Origin: Pseudomonas berkeleyensis
GTDB lineage: Bacteria; Pseudomonadota; Gammaproteobacteria; Pseudomonadales; Pseudomonadaceae
Length of the DNA: 64,000 nucleotides
Assembly: GCF_014109765.1 (NCBI RefSeq)
Contig: NZ_CP059139.1
Location: 2,360,001-2,424,000, forward strand
Direction: 5' to 3'
Shown here piece after piece: positions 11,385-21,192 of the stretch; position 1 is the first letter of the stretch, and the number at the start of each line of letters is the position of its first letter. Under the pieces are notes generated by a model. The model saw only the letters and a program-made list of their open reading frames with translations. It was not told the origin of the DNA and made no database searches. Made by a program: the position numbers and the translations under genes.

Positions 11385-12707
11385 ATGAACGCAGTAATAG
11401 CCGCGGTCGGCATCATGCTGGTGCTCAGTTTGTGTCGCATTCACGTGGTGGTAGCGCTGATCATCGGCGCCTTGGCCGGTGGCCTGATCGGTGGCCTGGG
11501 CATGGACGGCTCGCTGGCCGCCTTCAACAAGGGCTTGGGGGCCGGTGCCACGGTGGCGCTGTCCTACGCGTTGCTCGGCGCCTTTGCCGTTGCCATCGCA
11601 AAGTCCGGCCTGGCCCATGCCCTGGCTGACAAGGCCCTGGCTCTGGTTGGTCGTCAGCAGAGCGAGGCTGGTGCCAATGGCGTCAAGTGGCTGCTGATCT
11701 GCCTGCTGCTGGCGGTTTCGGTGGCGTCGCAGAACGTCCTGCCGATCCACATCGCCTTCATTCCGCTGCTGGTGCCGCCGCTGCTGTACGTGCTGACCAA
11801 GCTGCAGATCGACCGCCGCCTGATCGCCTGCGTCATCACCTTCGGTCTGATCACGCCGTACATGTTCCTGCCTGTCGGTTTCGGCAACATCTTCCTCAAC
11901 AACATCCTGCTGGCCAACGTGGCCAAGGGCGGTGTGGACGTCAGCGGTGTCAACGTCACCGAAGCCATGCTGATCCCGGCCCTGGGCATGCTGTTCGGTC
12001 TGCTGGTCGCGGTGTTCTTCAGCTACCGCAAGAAGCGCGTCTATGACCTGGAGAAGATCGAACAGGCCGAGCGCGTGAGTGCTCAGTACAACCCCAAGAC
12101 GTTGATCGTCGCCGGGGTGGCCGTGGCGGTAGCCTTCGTCGTGCAGTTGTGGCTGGACTCGATGATCGTTGGCGCGCTGCTGGGATTCGTGATCTTCACC
12201 GTGTCGGGTGTGGTGCGTTGGAAAGAAGCCGACGACCTGTTCACCGAAGGCATGAAGATGATGGCCATGATCGGCTTCATCATGATTTCCGCCCAGGGTT
12301 TCGCCGAGGTGATGACCGCCACGGGCGAAGTGAAGAGCCTGGTGGACGCCTCCGCCGGCTGGATCGGCGACAGCCGCGGCCTGGGTGTGCTGATGATGCT
12401 CTTGGTCGGGCTGTTGGTGACCATGGGCATCGGCTCGTCGTTCTCCACCGTACCGATCATCGCCGCGATCTTCGTGCCGCTGTGCGTGCAACTGGGCTTC
12501 AGCCCGCTGGCCACCGTGTGTATCGTCGGCACTGCCGGCGCCATCGGCGATGCCGGCTCGCCCGCTTCCGATTCCACCCTTGGCCCAACCTCGGGCCTGA
12601 ACGTCGACGGCCAGCACAATCACATCTGGGACAGCGTGGTGCCTACCTTCCTGCACTACAACCTGCCGCTGCTGGCGTTCGGCTGGGCCGCCGCTATGAT
12701 CCTGTAA
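11385..12707 (+). CDS. Na+/H+ antiporter family membrane transporter (YuiF/PA2653-like)
   Basis: This 440-aa inner-membrane protein has about 12 hydrophobic segments and the repeated amphipathic pattern of the NhaC/ion-transporter superfamily. It ends with [19 protein letters not shown], a signature I associate with the YuiF-type antiporter/amino-acid transporter group. The ATG at 11385 is chosen because AGGTGG lies upstream; a GTG at 11373 is possible. It sits between two chemoreceptors in the same order as PA2652–PA2654, suggesting that it takes up a compound one of them senses. The substrate (cation, histidine-like or other) is unknown from sequence. Confidence 0.82.
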   Translation: MNAVIAAVGIMLVLSLCRIHVVVALIIGALAGGLIGGLGMDGSLAAFNKGLGAGATVALSYALLGAFAVAIAKSGLAHALADKALALVGRQQSEAGANGVKWLLICLLLAVSVASQNVLPIHIAFIPLLVPPLLYVLTKLQIDRRLIACVITFGLITPYMFLPVGFGNIFLNNILLANVAKGGVDVSGVNVTEAMLIPALGMLFGLLVAVFFSYRKKRVYDLEKIEQAERVSAQYNPKTLIVAGVAVAVAFVVQLWLDSMIVGALLGFVIFTVSGVVRWKEADDLFTEGMKMMAMIGFIMISAQGFAEVMTATGEVKSLVDASAGWIGDSRGLGVLMMLLVGLLVTMGIGSSFSTVPIIAAIFVPLCVQLGFSPLATVCIVGTAGAIGDAGSPASDSTLGPTSGLNVDGQHNHIWDSVVPTFLHYNLPLLAFGWAAAMIL

Positions 12708-12750
12708 AGGCGTGCCTGCGCCGGATTAAGTTTTCGGCGCTTGTGGTCGT

Positions 12751-12777
12751 TTAATTCCTTCACGGGGCTGCCGATAT
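12751..12777 (+). promoter_or_regulatory. Candidate sigma-28 promoter for the second chemoreceptor
   Basis: TTAATTCC, an 11-nt spacer and GCCGATAT fit the FliA pattern (-10 matches 7 of 8, -35 about half). The -10 box lies inside the left arm of the terminator hairpin at 12762–12791. Confidence 0.5.
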
Positions 12778-12791
12778 ATCGGTAGCCCCGT
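12762..12791 (+). terminator. Intrinsic terminator after the antiporter-family gene
   Basis: ACGGGGCT and AGCCCCGT, extended by CCGAT/ATCGG with one mismatch, form a long stem followed by TTTTGTT. Confidence 0.85.
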
Positions 12792-12825
12792 TTTGTTGCG
12801 GCTCTGCTTACAAGGACAACAAGAA

Positions 12826-14508
12826 ATGCGCCTGACATTGAAAGCCAAAGTAATACTGCTTGCGCTGGTTCCCGTGATCCTCTTCGCGCTGGTGCTAAGC
12901 GGCACGGCGGCGAGGGTGCTGCAGAGCCTGGCCGCGGACGAGGTGGCCGAGACGCGCGAGCGTCTGCTGCAGGAAAAACGCAGCGAACTGGAGCACTACA
13001 TCCAGATCGCCATGGGTTCGGTAAAGGGCCTCTACGATGGTGCGGCGCAAGGCGACATGGCCAGCCGCGAACAGGCCATCGCCATTCTCTCGAAGATCAA
13101 ATACGGCGCCGATGGCTACTTCTTCGGCCATGACTCCAACGTCGTGCGCCTGTTCCGGGGCGACAGCCCGGTGGATGTCGGCAAGAGCCTGGCCGACCGA
13201 CGCGACTCCAATGGCGTCTACATCAACCGCGAGCTGGTCAACGTGGCGAAGAACAACACCTACTTCGTCAACTACTCGTCACCGCTGCCGGGCAACGAAT
13301 CCGTGCAGGTGCCCAAGCTCGCCTACAGCTATTACCTGCCGAAGTGGGACATGGCCCTTGGCACCGCGCTGAACCTCGACGGTGTCGAGGCGCGGATCAC
13401 CGAGGTGCAAGCGGAGATCGACCGGCGCATTGGCACCATCATCACCAGCATCGTGGTAGTCGCAGCGATTCTGCTGCTGGTGTTCGGCGTGATCGGTGTC
13501 TGGCTGGGCAACGCCTTCCTGCGTCCGCTACAACAGATCAAAGCCAACCTTGACGACATCGCCGCGGGCGAGGGTGACCTGACCCGGCGCCTGCCGATCA
13601 CCAGCCAGGATGAGCTGGGTCAACTGGCCGGATCGTTCAACCGCTTCGTCGAGAAGGTGCATGGCCTGGTGCGGCAGATCGTCGATATGACCGGGCAGCT
13701 CACCGAGCTGGTCACCCAGGTGTCGGATCAGGCGCAACGTTCCGAGCAGGCCATGGCGCAACAGCGTCATGAAACCGATCAGGTGGCCACGGCGATCAAC
13801 GAAATGTCGGCGGCAGCACATGAAGTGGCCAAAAGTGCGCAGAACGCCGCCGAAGCCGCGCAGCAGACCGACCGTGAAGGGCAGGCAGCCAAGAGCGTGG
13901 TCGATGGCAGCATCCAGCGCATTCACTCGCTGGTGGAGGACATCCGCAGCAGCGGCGTATCGCTCGACAGCCTGCAGCAGGACGTGCAGTCCATCGTCAG
14001 CGTGCTCGATGTGATCCGCTCCATTGCCGAGCAGACCAACCTGCTGGCACTCAACGCCGCCATCGAGGCGGCGCGCGCGGGCGAGGCCGGACGGGGTTTC
14101 GCCGTGGTCGCCGATGAAGTGCGTGCGCTGGCCAGCCGTACCCAGCAGAGCACCCAGGAAATCCAGGGCATGATCGACCGTCTGCAACAAGGCACGCAGC
14201 AGTCGGTCACTTCGATGCGGCGTTCCAGCGATGCCGGCGAGCTGACCAGCGAGCAGGCGAACAAGGCCGGTGAGTCGCTCGATGCCATCGCCCAACTGAT
14301 CGCCACCATCAACGCGATGAACGCACAGATCGCCAGCGCCGCCGAGGAGCAGACGGCCGTGGCCGAGGAGATCAACCGCAGCGTGCACCAGATCGCCGTC
14401 GCCGTGGACAGCGTGGCCGACGAAACCGAGCGTGGTGCGCAGACTGCCCGCAGCCTGGCGGGCCTCGGTGATCGCCTCGGGGCGCTGGTGCGTCAGTTCC
14501 GCATCTGA
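12826..14508 (+). CDS. ctpM: Methyl-accepting chemotaxis protein with sCache sensor, CtpM-like
   Basis: This 560-aa chemoreceptor has TM1 at about residues 7–29, a compact single-Cache periplasmic domain (about 35–195, with the YFFGHDSN and [12 protein letters not shown] elements typical of sCache_2), TM2 at about 203–226, HAMP and a signalling domain with the canonical tip ([20 protein letters not shown]). The equivalent P. aeruginosa gene PA2652 is the malate receptor CtpM, so a C4-dicarboxylate ligand is plausible by synteny. The ATG at 12826 follows AAGGA; an upstream in-frame start at 12793 overlaps the terminator T-run and is rejected. Confidence 0.86.
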   Translation: MRLTLKAKVILLALVPVILFALVLSGTAARVLQSLAADEVAETRERLLQEKRSELEHYIQIAMGSVKGLYDGAAQGDMASREQAIAILSKIKYGADGYFFGHDSNVVRLFRGDSPVDVGKSLADRRDSNGVYINRELVNVAKNNTYFVNYSSPLPGNESVQVPKLAYSYYLPKWDMALGTALNLDGVEARITEVQAEIDRRIGTIITSIVVVAAILLLVFGVIGVWLGNAFLRPLQQIKANLDDIAAGEGDLTRRLPITSQDELGQLAGSFNRFVEKVHGLVRQIVDMTGQLTELVTQVSDQAQRSEQAMAQQRHETDQVATAINEMSAAAHEVAKSAQNAAEAAQQTDREGQAAKSVVDGSIQRIHSLVEDIRSSGVSLDSLQQDVQSIVSVLDVIRSIAEQTNLLALNAAIEAARAGEAGRGFAVVADEVRALASRTQQSTQEIQGMIDRLQQGTQQSVTSMRRSSDAGELTSEQANKAGESLDAIAQLIATINAMNAQIASAAEEQTAVAEEINRSVHQIAVAVDSVADETERGAQTARSLAGLGDRLGALVRQFRI

Positions 14509-14509
14509 G

Positions 14510-15412
14510 TCAGAGCGGGAAGCTCCAGCGGCTGAAGGCGTCGCTCAGGAGCTCGATCCAGGCGCGGACTGCCGGCGACATGCCGCGCCTGTGGGTATAG
14601 GCCAGCTGGATGTGGCCTTGCGGCACCGTCCACTCCGGCAGCAGGGCGATCAGCCGGCCATCGGCCAATTCCTCATGGCAATGCGTGGTGGGCAGCAGGG
14701 TGATGCCCACACCTGCGAGTGCCGCCGACTTGCGCATGGGGAAGTCGTCGACGGCCAGGCGCGCCTCCAGGGCGATTTCACGAAACTCCTGGGACGTGGC
14801 GTGACAAAAGCGCAGATGGATGCGCCGGTCAGCGCCGATGGCGCCCAGGGCCGGCAACTGTTGCAGATCCTCCGGTTGTTCGAGGCGTAGCCCGGCGACC
14901 AGATCCGGCCGTGCCACCACATGGGCGCGGGCCGGCAGCAGACGGCGAGTGATCAGCCCTGGTTCCTCATCATCGACGTTGCGCACGCGCAGGGCGACGT
15001 CGATGGCCTCGTTCAGCAGGTCGATGCGGCGAGTGGTCTGCACCACTTCCAGCTGCACCTTGGGGTAGCGGGCGAGGAACTCGTTGATCAGGCCGGGCAG
15101 CAAGGCCACGCCGGGCGGAGTGGAGAAACGTATCCGACCGCGCGGCTCGCTGGTCAGGTTGGCCACTGTCTCCTCGGCCTGTTCGGCCTCCAGCAACATC
15201 GCCTGGCAATGGCGCAGGTAACGCTCGCCGATATCGGTCAGCGCCAGTTTGCGTGTCGAACGTTGCAGCAGGCGCGCGCCGAGACGTTGTTCCAGCTCGG
15301 CGATACGCCGCGACAGGCGCGACTTGGGAATGCCCAGTGCGCGCCCGGCTGCGGCGAAACCACCGGCCTCCACCACCTTGGCGAAATAGAACAGATCGTT
15401 GAGATCATGCAT
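14510..15412 (-). CDS. LysR-family transcriptional regulator
   Basis: This 300-aa protein has an N-terminal winged helix-turn-helix (residues 1–62, with [20 protein letters not shown] and the [15 protein letters not shown] recognition helix) and a periplasmic-binding-protein-like effector domain (about 90–295). It belongs to the CrgA/AaeR-like branch by its HTH. It diverges from azoR across 119 bp, the usual arrangement for a LysR regulator and its target. Its stop codon nearly touches that of the convergent chemoreceptor gene (2 bp apart). The effector is unknown; quinones or azo compounds are a guess from the neighbour. Confidence 0.88.
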   Translation of the reverse strand: MHDLNDLFYFAKVVEAGGFAAAGRALGIPKSRLSRRIAELEQRLGARLLQRSTRKLALTDIGERYLRHCQAMLLEAEQAEETVANLTSEPRGRIRFSTPPGVALLPGLINEFLARYPKVQLEVVQTTRRIDLLNEAIDVALRVRNVDDEEPGLITRRLLPARAHVVARPDLVAGLRLEQPEDLQQLPALGAIGADRRIHLRFCHATSQEFREIALEARLAVDDFPMRKSAALAGVGITLLPTTHCHEELADGRLIALLPEWTVPQGHIQLAYTHRRGMSPAVRAWIELLSDAFSRWSFPL

Positions 15413-15531
15413 ATCAGTGTCCTATCAGTGGGACGAACTATCGCATTTTTGCCATCTTATCGACTATTGGCTCCATGGGTAGCATCTACCTCCTTCGCGT
15501 CGCCACGGCGCATGCCACTCTGGAGAGCCTA

Positions 15532-16140
15532 ATGAAACTGCTGCACCTCGATTCCAGCATCCTGGGTGATGCGTCCGCTTCCCGTCAGCTCAGCCGTGAT
15601 GTGGTCAAGGCCTGGAGCGCCGCCGAGTCCGATGTTCAAGTGACTTACCGCGACCTGGCCAGCGATGCGCTGAGCCATCTCTCCGCCGCCAGCCTGGTGG
15701 CTGCTGGTACCCCGGCCGAACTGCGTGACGCTGCGCAGAAGCACGAGGTCGAACTGGCCGAGCGCACCGTAGAAGAGTTCCTCGCAGCTGACGCCATCGT
15801 CATCGGCGCACCGATGTACAACTTCGCCATTCCCAGCCAACTGAAGGCCTGGATCGACCGCATCGCCGTCGCTGGCAAAACCTTCAAGTACACCGAGAAT
15901 GGCCCGGTCGGACTGGCAGGCGGCAAGACTGTGGTCATCGTTTCCAGCGCTGGTGGCATTCACGCTGGCCAGCCCTCCGGCCAGGCGCATGAAGACTATC
16001 TGGTGCGCATTCTGAACTTCGTCGGCATCGACGATATCGAGATCGTTCGCGCAGAAGGTCTGGCCTATGGCGAAGAGCCGCGTGCAGAGGCCATGAAAGG
16101 CGCAGCGCAGCGTATCAGCGAGCTGTTCGCCAAAGCCTGA
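15532..16140 (+). CDS. azoR: FMN-dependent NADH-azoreductase AzoR
   Basis: This 202-aa flavodoxin-fold enzyme reduces quinones and azo dyes with NADH and FMN in the cytosol. Family signatures are the [18 protein letters not shown] phosphate loop (residues 4–21), [18 protein letters not shown] (about 88–105), and the SSAGGIH FMN-ribityl loop. Length is normal for AzoR. The ATG at 15532 is preferred, since upstream in-frame codons lie in the LysR-azoR promoter region. It is probably regulated by the divergent LysR protein. A bidirectional terminator follows. Confidence 0.92.
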   Translation: MKLLHLDSSILGDASASRQLSRDVVKAWSAAESDVQVTYRDLASDALSHLSAASLVAAGTPAELRDAAQKHEVELAERTVEEFLAADAIVIGAPMYNFAIPSQLKAWIDRIAVAGKTFKYTENGPVGLAGGKTVVIVSSAGGIHAGQPSGQAHEDYLVRILNFVGIDDIEIVRAEGLAYGEEPRAEAMKGAAQRISELFAKA

Positions 16141-16156
16141 GCTGACGCCTGAAACG

Positions 16157-16182
16157 AAAAAGCCCGCGAAAGCGGGCTTTTT
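16157..16182. terminator. Bidirectional terminator between azoR and ybiT
   Basis: AAAAAGCCCGC, GAAA tetraloop, GCGGGCTTTTT. A-run and T-run on both sides serve the two convergent genes. Confidence 0.93.
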
Positions 16183-16198
16183 CATTGTGCGGCAGGTA

Positions 16199-17785
16199 TC
16201 AGACGATGATGCCCTGGCTGCGCAGGTAGTCGTCGTAGGTGCCGCTGAAGTCGGTCACGCCGTTATCCGACAGTTCGATGATGCGTGTGGCCAGGGAGCC
16301 GACGAACTCGCGGTCATGGCTGACGAAGATCAGCGTGCCCGGATAGTTCTCCAGCGCCAGGTTGAGCGCCTCGATCGATTCCATGTCCAGGTGGTTGGTC
16401 GGTTCGTCCATCACCAGCACGTTGGGCTTCTGCAGGATCAGCTTGCCGAACAGCATGCGGCCTTGTTCACCACCGGAGATGACCTTGACTGACTTGAGGA
16501 TCTCGTCGTTGGAGAACAGCATGCGCCCGAGGGTACCGCGAATCACCTGCTCGCCGGTCGTCCACTGGCCCATCCAGTCGAACAGGGTCACGTCATCTTC
16601 GAAGTCGTGGGCGTGATCCTGCGCGTAGTAGCCCACCTCGGCGCTCTCCGTCCATTTCACCGAACCGGCATCCGGGGCCATCTCGCCTACCAGGGTGCGC
16701 AGCAGGGTGGTCTTGCCGATACCGTTGGGGCCGATGATCGCTACGCGCTCGCCGGCTTCGACGGTGAAGCTGAAGTTCTTGAACAGCACCTTGTCGTCGA
16801 AGGCCTTGGACACCTTCTCGATGGTCACTGCCTGGCGGTGCAGTTTCTTGGTCTGCTCGAAGCGGATGAACGGGCTGACGCGGCTCGACGGCTTGACCTC
16901 GGCCAGCTGGATCTTGTCGATCTGCTTGGCGCGGCTGGTGGCCTGCTTGGCTTTCGAGGCGTTGGCCGAGAAGCGGCTGACGAAGGTCTGCAGCTCGGCG
17001 ATCTGCGCCTTCTTCTTGGCGTTGTCGGCCAGCAGTTGCTCGCGCGACTGGGTCGCGGCAGTCATGTACTCGTCGTAGTTGCCCGGGAACAGGCGCAGTT
17101 CGCCGTAATCCAGGTCGGCCATATGGGTGCAGACCGCGTTGAGGAAGTGACGGTCGTGGGAAATGATGATCATGGTGCTGTTACGCGCCGTGAGGATGTT
17201 TTCCAGCCAGCGGATGGTGTTGATGTCCAGGTGGTTGGTCGGTTCGTCGAGCAGCAGCACGTCCGGATCGGAGAACAGCGCCTGGGCCAGCAGCACGCGC
17301 AGCTTCCAGCCGGGGGCGACTTCGCTCATCGGGCCGAAATGCTGTTCCAGCGGAATACCCAGGCCGAGCAACAGCTCGCCAGCGCGGGACTCGGCGGTGT
17401 AGCCGTCCATCTCGGCGAACTCGCCTTCGAGTTCGCCGACCTTCATGCCGTCTTCTTCGCTCATTTCCGGCAGCGAGTAGATGCGGTCGCGCTCGGCCTT
17501 GACCTTCCACAGCTCCTCGTGGCCCATGATCACGGTGTCGATCACGTTGAATTCTTCGTAGGCGAACTGATCCTGGCGCAGTTTGCCCAGGCGCACGTTC
17601 GGCTCGAGCATCACCTGGCCACCGGAGGGCTCGAGATCGCCACCAAGAATTTTCATGAAGGTCGACTTGCCGCAGCCGTTGGCGCCGATCAGACCGTAGC
17701 GGTTGCCGTTGTTGAACTTGACGGAAACGTTCTCGAACAGCGGCTTGGCGCCGAACTGCATGGTGATATTCGCGGTGGAGATCAA
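16199..17785 (-). CDS. ybiT: ABC-F family ATPase YbiT
   Basis: This 528-aa protein has two ABC ATPase domains joined by a charged linker and no membrane segments. That is the ABC-F class, which acts on ribosomes. Domain 1 has Walker A GANGCGKS (residues 34–41) and [11 protein letters not shown]; domain 2 has GPNGIGKT, signature [10 protein letters not shown] and [10 protein letters not shown]. The N-terminus ([20 protein letters not shown]) and the degenerate first signature [16 protein letters not shown] agree closely with E. coli YbiT as I recall it. It is a single gene with a terminator downstream. Confidence 0.94.
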   Translation of the reverse strand: MISTANITMQFGAKPLFENVSVKFNNGNRYGLIGANGCGKSTFMKILGGDLEPSGGQVMLEPNVRLGKLRQDQFAYEEFNVIDTVIMGHEELWKVKAERDRIYSLPEMSEEDGMKVGELEGEFAEMDGYTAESRAGELLLGLGIPLEQHFGPMSEVAPGWKLRVLLAQALFSDPDVLLLDEPTNHLDINTIRWLENILTARNSTMIIISHDRHFLNAVCTHMADLDYGELRLFPGNYDEYMTAATQSREQLLADNAKKKAQIAELQTFVSRFSANASKAKQATSRAKQIDKIQLAEVKPSSRVSPFIRFEQTKKLHRQAVTIEKVSKAFDDKVLFKNFSFTVEAGERVAIIGPNGIGKTTLLRTLVGEMAPDAGSVKWTESAEVGYYAQDHAHDFEDDVTLFDWMGQWTTGEQVIRGTLGRMLFSNDEILKSVKVISGGEQGRMLFGKLILQKPNVLVMDEPTNHLDMESIEALNLALENYPGTLIFVSHDREFVGSLATRIIELSDNGVTDFSGTYDDYLRSQGIIV

Positions 17786-18301
17786 AGGACTTACCTATCA
17801 GTAACTGAGGTGCGCTGTTTAACGGTGGATACCGCTTCGAGCCTTTCGACCCGGCCCGAACCGAGGAAGACGAACCTGCGCATGTGAGTGAACGCTACGA
17901 CCCTGCCGGCAGACGAGCCGCTAAGGCTGGTAAGGCAAGGTGGACGTGTCGGGCATCTGGCGCCGGGGCCTGGTGGTGCTCAGCGCGGCGTCGAAGCGCG
18001 CAATGGTATCACTTGGCATCCCGAACCACAGCCCATCCTGCCTCAGGTTGCTCGACCGGGTGTCATCGCGTCGTGACAACGTGGTGTGCGGTTCGGGGGC
18101 GAGTGTGAAGCTGTATCTGGCCTGCGCAGGCGGAACCCGTATTGGGCGGGCCCTGGAGACCTGTAAATTCCGCCTTTCTCAAGTTGCCTTACTCCAGGCT
18201 GAAAGCAGCCGACGTGCACGGCTATCCGCGCGGGGTAACGCGGGGTAAGGGGGCGCCGCGGGCACCGATACCTACCGACTCTCCATTCCGACGCTCTTTC
18301 G
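17786..18301. other. Long intergenic region, no gene recognised
   Basis: This 516-bp stretch separates divergent ybiT and the metal-regulator gene. I see no ORF with a ribosome site, no tRNA and no repeat. An in-frame extension of the regulator ORF back to 18142 is judged non-coding. The ybiT promoter should lie at its left end. Confidence 0.5.
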
Positions 18302-18322
18302 CTATCCTCCCCAGGAGGATAG
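18302..18322. promoter_or_regulatory. Palindromic operator of the CsoR/RcnR-family regulator
   Basis: CTATCCTCC-CCA-GGAGGATAG is a perfect 9-bp inverted repeat with C/G tracts next to the centre and AT-rich outer ends, the layout of CsoR/RcnR/InrS operators. It lies 36 bp before the regulator start codon. Confidence 0.75.
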
Positions 18323-18357
18323 GATGTGGCAGCGCTATCCCGCATGAGAGCCTCCTG

Positions 18358-18645
18358 ATGAGCCAGCACGAACACGATCACCCGCACCAGAGCCATGGCG
18401 ACATCGTCAAACGGTTGAAGCGTGCCGAAGGGCACCTGCGCAGCATCGTCACCATGATCGAAAACGGCCGTGCCTGCGTGGATATCGCCCAGCAGCTGCA
18501 TGCGGTGGAGAAGGCGGTCTGCCAGGCCAAGCGAACCCTGATTCAGGATCACATCGATCACTGCCTCGAAGACACCGTTGGGGCACTCACCAGTGGCCAG
18601 CGCGCACCACTGGAAGAGTTCAAGCAGATCACCAAATACCTGTAG
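18358..18645 (+). CDS. CsoR/RcnR-family metal-sensing repressor, InrS-like ligand set
   Basis: This 95-aa all-helical repressor (DUF156 family) binds DNA without metal. Conserved positions are C40, H65 and C69, the C-H-C set of CsoR and InrS. E. coli RcnR has His in place of the last Cys. The N-terminus is His-rich (H4, H6, H8, H10, H13), as expected for an additional nickel ligand. The gene is 8 bp upstream of an RcnA-like exporter, and a palindromic operator precedes it. A nickel/cobalt sensor is therefore the best call; copper is less likely given the neighbour. The ATG at 18358 follows GAGAGCC. Confidence 0.85.
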   Translation: MSQHEHDHPHQSHGDIVKRLKRAEGHLRSIVTMIENGRACVDIAQQLHAVEKAVCQAKRTLIQDHIDHCLEDTVGALTSGQRAPLEEFKQITKYL

Positions 18646-18653
18646 GAGCCGTC

Positions 18654-19760
18654 ATGTCGAGCTTCGCCGAATTGCTGCAGCAGGGAGCAGCGCACGCCTG
18701 GCTTTATTTCCCCACGGCTATCCTGCTCGGTGCCCTGCATGGCCTGGAGCCAGGGCATTCGAAAACGATGATGGCCGCCTTCATCATCGCCATTCGCGGC
18801 AGCGTGAAGCAGGCCGTTGTGCTTGGCCTGGCTGCCACCGTCTCGCATACGGCCGTGGTCTGGCTGGTGGCACTGGGCGGTATGTACCTCGGCCAGAATC
18901 TCGACGCCGAGACCACCGAGCCATACTTCCAGCTCGCGTCGGCGGTGATCATCGTCGCCATCTCCCTGTGGATGTTCTGGCGCACCTGGCGTGGCGAACG
19001 GATGTGGCGTTTCGAACAGGACGACCATCACCATGCAGACGAAACGCACCAGCTCGACACCGGCCACGGGCGTGTCGAGCTGTCGATCTTCGAGGACGGC
19101 GTTCCGCCACGCTGGCGACTGCGTGCACTGACTGGCCATGCCTGGTCGGCTGACCAGGTCAGCGTGCTCACGACCCGCTGCGACGGTCAGACCCATCCGT
19201 TCCGCTTCGTCGACCGAGGCGGCTATCTGGAGTCGCTGGACGCGATTCCTGAGCCACACGCATTCACCGCACGCCTGAGCCTGGGGCACGCAGGCCATTC
19301 ACATGACTATGACCTGAGCTTCCATGAGCATGACCACGCCCACGCGGATAGGGATGGTCTGGAGCTGCCGCAGGCGGACTACGAGGATGCCCATGCGCGT
19401 GCGCATGCCAACGATATCCGTAAGCGCTTCAGCAGTCGTAACGTCACGACCGGCCAGGTGATGCTGTTCGGCCTGACCGGCGGGCTCATTCCCTGTCCGG
19501 CCGCCATCACCGTGTTGTTGCTATGCCTGCAAGTCAAAGAAGTTGCCCTGGGCGCCGTGCTGGTGATGTGTTTCAGCATCGGGCTGGCGCTGACACTGGT
19601 CAGCGTTGGTGTCGCAGCCGCCATCGGCGCCAGGCAGGCGTCCAGTCGATGGCCCTGGTTGAACAGCGTGGCGCGGCGTGCGCCTTATCTCTCCAGTGCA
19701 CTGATCATCGCCGTAGGGGTCTACGTCGGTTGGCATGGCTGGATTGGGCTGACAGGGTAG
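18654..19760 (+). CDS. rcnA: Nickel/cobalt efflux transporter RcnA/NicO family
   Basis: This 368-aa inner-membrane exporter has the family metal motif HGLEPGHSK in TM1 (about residues 29–37) and six or seven TM segments. An unusually long hydrophilic central loop (about 118–262) contains two His clusters, DDHHHADETH and HEHDHAHADRDG. The transport core resumes at GQVMLFGLTGGLIPCPAA. It pumps Ni(II)/Co(II) from the cytoplasm. It is co-transcribed with the upstream sensor (8 bp gap) and followed at 4 bp by a TraX-like gene. E. coli RcnA is shorter; the extra domain in the loop may bind metal. Confidence 0.88.
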   Translation: MSSFAELLQQGAAHAWLYFPTAILLGALHGLEPGHSKTMMAAFIIAIRGSVKQAVVLGLAATVSHTAVVWLVALGGMYLGQNLDAETTEPYFQLASAVIIVAISLWMFWRTWRGERMWRFEQDDHHHADETHQLDTGHGRVELSIFEDGVPPRWRLRALTGHAWSADQVSVLTTRCDGQTHPFRFVDRGGYLESLDAIPEPHAFTARLSLGHAGHSHDYDLSFHEHDHAHADRDGLELPQADYEDAHARAHANDIRKRFSSRNVTTGQVMLFGLTGGLIPCPAAITVLLLCLQVKEVALGAVLVMCFSIGLALTLVSVGVAAAIGARQASSRWPWLNSVARRAPYLSSALIIAVGVYVGWHGWIGLTG

Positions 19761-19764
19761 GGGA

Positions 19765-20514
19765 ATGATGTCCACCCTCACGGCATCCGGCACGAACCCG
19801 GAAACCCAGGCGAGGCGTGACAGCAGCCTGGATCTGATCAAGTGGCTGGCCATGCTGAGCATGGTCATCGACCACTCGCGTTACCTCTGGCCGCAAGCGG
19901 AAGCCTGGCTGTTCTTTGTGGGGCGGCTGGCGTTTCCATTGTTCTGCCTGGGTGTCGCGGCCAACGTTTGCCGCTCACGGCCAGGCCAATTGTTTACCGA
20001 TGCCAACGGTCGCTATCTGGCGTGGCTGGTGGCCTTCTGCGTTGTCTCCGAACTGCCTTACCGCCTGCTCTCCACCAGTAGCACGCTGAACATCATGCCC
20101 ACCTTGCTGATCGGCCTGCTGATCGCCTGGGGTGTCCATCATCAGGGACGCCATGGTCTGCTGCTGGGGCTGTTGAGCCTGACCCTGGCCGCAGCGATGC
20201 ACGAGCGCCTGATGTACGGCGTGTTCGGCGCCCTGGTGCCGGCTGCGCTGGTCATCGCGATCCAGCGGCCTGGGCCCGCGTGGTTGCTGCCGGCGCTGCT
20301 CTGTGTGCTCGCCAACAGCCGCAATCGTTGGGCGGAAGGCTGGTCAGGTGAGGTCGTCGGCATCAGCATCGCGGCGGAGTTCGCTGCGCCTCTTATCGGC
20401 TTGTGGCTGCTGCGCACGACCATCACCTGGCGCATCTGGCCGGTCACGCGCTGGGGCTATTTCTTCTATCCGCTTCATCTGCTGGTGTTCGCCGGTATTC
20501 GCGCGGTGCTATAG
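19765..20514 (+). CDS. TraX family membrane protein
   Basis: This 249-aa polytopic membrane protein opens its core with LDLIKWLAMLSMVIDHSRYL, the characteristic TraX motif, followed by about eight hydrophobic segments and ending with FFYPLHLLVFAGI. TraX acetylates F pilin in conjugative plasmids; chromosomal relatives are putative acyltransferases with unknown targets. It starts 4 bp after rcnA, so it is likely co-transcribed with the metal-efflux pair. Nothing in the sequence ties it to conjugation, and no tra genes are near. Confidence 0.82.
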   Translation: MMSTLTASGTNPETQARRDSSLDLIKWLAMLSMVIDHSRYLWPQAEAWLFFVGRLAFPLFCLGVAANVCRSRPGQLFTDANGRYLAWLVAFCVVSELPYRLLSTSSTLNIMPTLLIGLLIAWGVHHQGRHGLLLGLLSLTLAAAMHERLMYGVFGALVPAALVIAIQRPGPAWLLPALLCVLANSRNRWAEGWSGEVVGISIAAEFAAPLIGLWLLRTTITWRIWPVTRWGYFFYPLHLLVFAGIRAVL

Positions 20515-20572
20515 CTGACGGGCGTTTCGCGCGGCATTGCAGGGCGCCGGCCTGTTGCCGAGCCATTGGCGC

Positions 20573-20603
20573 TTGACCCTGTAGTAGCTACAGCCTTCAT
20601 CCT
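20573..20603 (+). promoter_or_regulatory. MerR-family (PbrR/CadR-type) promoter-operator
   Basis: TTGACC is followed by a 19-bp spacer containing the palindrome CTGTAG-TAG-CTACAG, then a weak -10 (CATCCT). An overlong spacer occupied by a dyad is the hallmark of promoters activated by MerR-family metal sensors; this dyad resembles PbrR/CadR-class sites. It lies 125 bp upstream of the methyltransferase gene. Confidence 0.7.
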
Positions 20604-20727
20604 CTTGTTCAATGAGCCGCGAGACGCCCTAGGTTCTCTTCGCAGGCGCAGTTCATCGGCTGTGCCGCAACCCGAGCCACTGCACCAGAAGCTCGCAACG
20701 AAGTCGCCAATACAAGGAAATGACGTC

Positions 20728-21192
20728 ATGGACGTACTGGAAAATCGCATACCCCCGGTAGTGGTCGCAGCCCTGTTCGGCGTGCTGATGTGGTTGGCGG
20801 CCTACCACCTGCCAGGGGCGCTGGCGTTGCCCATCGAGTGGCGCGTCGGCCTCGCGCTCACGGTCTTGCTGGTGGGCGCCTTCATCTGCCTGGCAGGTGT
20901 TGCCTCCTTCCGCCAGGCCAGCACCACGGTCAACCCGCTGCAACCAGAAACGGCATCGGCACTGGTCAGTTCGGGCATCTATCGTTACACGCGCAACCCC
21001 ATGTACCTGGGCTTCGCGACGGTCTTGCTGGCCTGGTCGATTCTGCTGGGCTCGCCGGTTTCAGTGTTGGGCGTGCTGGGCTTCGTACTGTTCATGAACC
21101 GCTTTCAGATCAGCCCGGAGGAACGCGCCCTGGCCAACCTCTTCGGCAACGACTTCGAACAGTACTGCCGCACGGTAAGGCGCTGGCTCTAA
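20728..21192 (+). CDS. Isoprenylcysteine carboxyl methyltransferase (ICMT/PEMT)-family protein
   Basis: This 154-aa integral membrane protein has four or so TM segments and the family core GIYRYTRNPMYLG (about residues 84–96), ending with an FGNDFEQYCRTVRRWL-type tail. Such small bacterial proteins are S-adenosylmethionine-dependent methyltransferases of lipids or prenyl groups. The ATG at 20728 has AAGGA upstream; the in-frame extension to 20566 has no start support and contains the promoter. A MerR-type metal-responsive operator lies upstream, and relatives are often found near heavy-metal resistance genes, so metal induction is likely. Confidence 0.83.
   Translation: MDVLENRIPPVVVAALFGVLMWLAAYHLPGALALPIEWRVGLALTVLLVGAFICLAGVASFRQASTTVNPLQPETASALVSSGIYRYTRNPMYLGFATVLLAWSILLGSPVSVLGVLGFVLFMNRFQISPEERALANLFGNDFEQYCRTVRRWL

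Noticed and set aside
11316..12656. Minus-strand ORF of 446 codons opposite the transporter
   Set aside because: It is His/Gln/Asp-rich antisense of membrane-protein codons, a high-GC artefact.
16607..17887. Plus-strand ORF of 426 codons opposite ybiT
   Set aside because: Antisense shadow of a conserved ABC-F gene.
18142..18357. N-terminal extension of the metal-sensor gene
   Set aside because: It would run through the operator palindrome and add 72 residues absent from CsoR/RcnR proteins, and the ATG at 18358 has a ribosome site.
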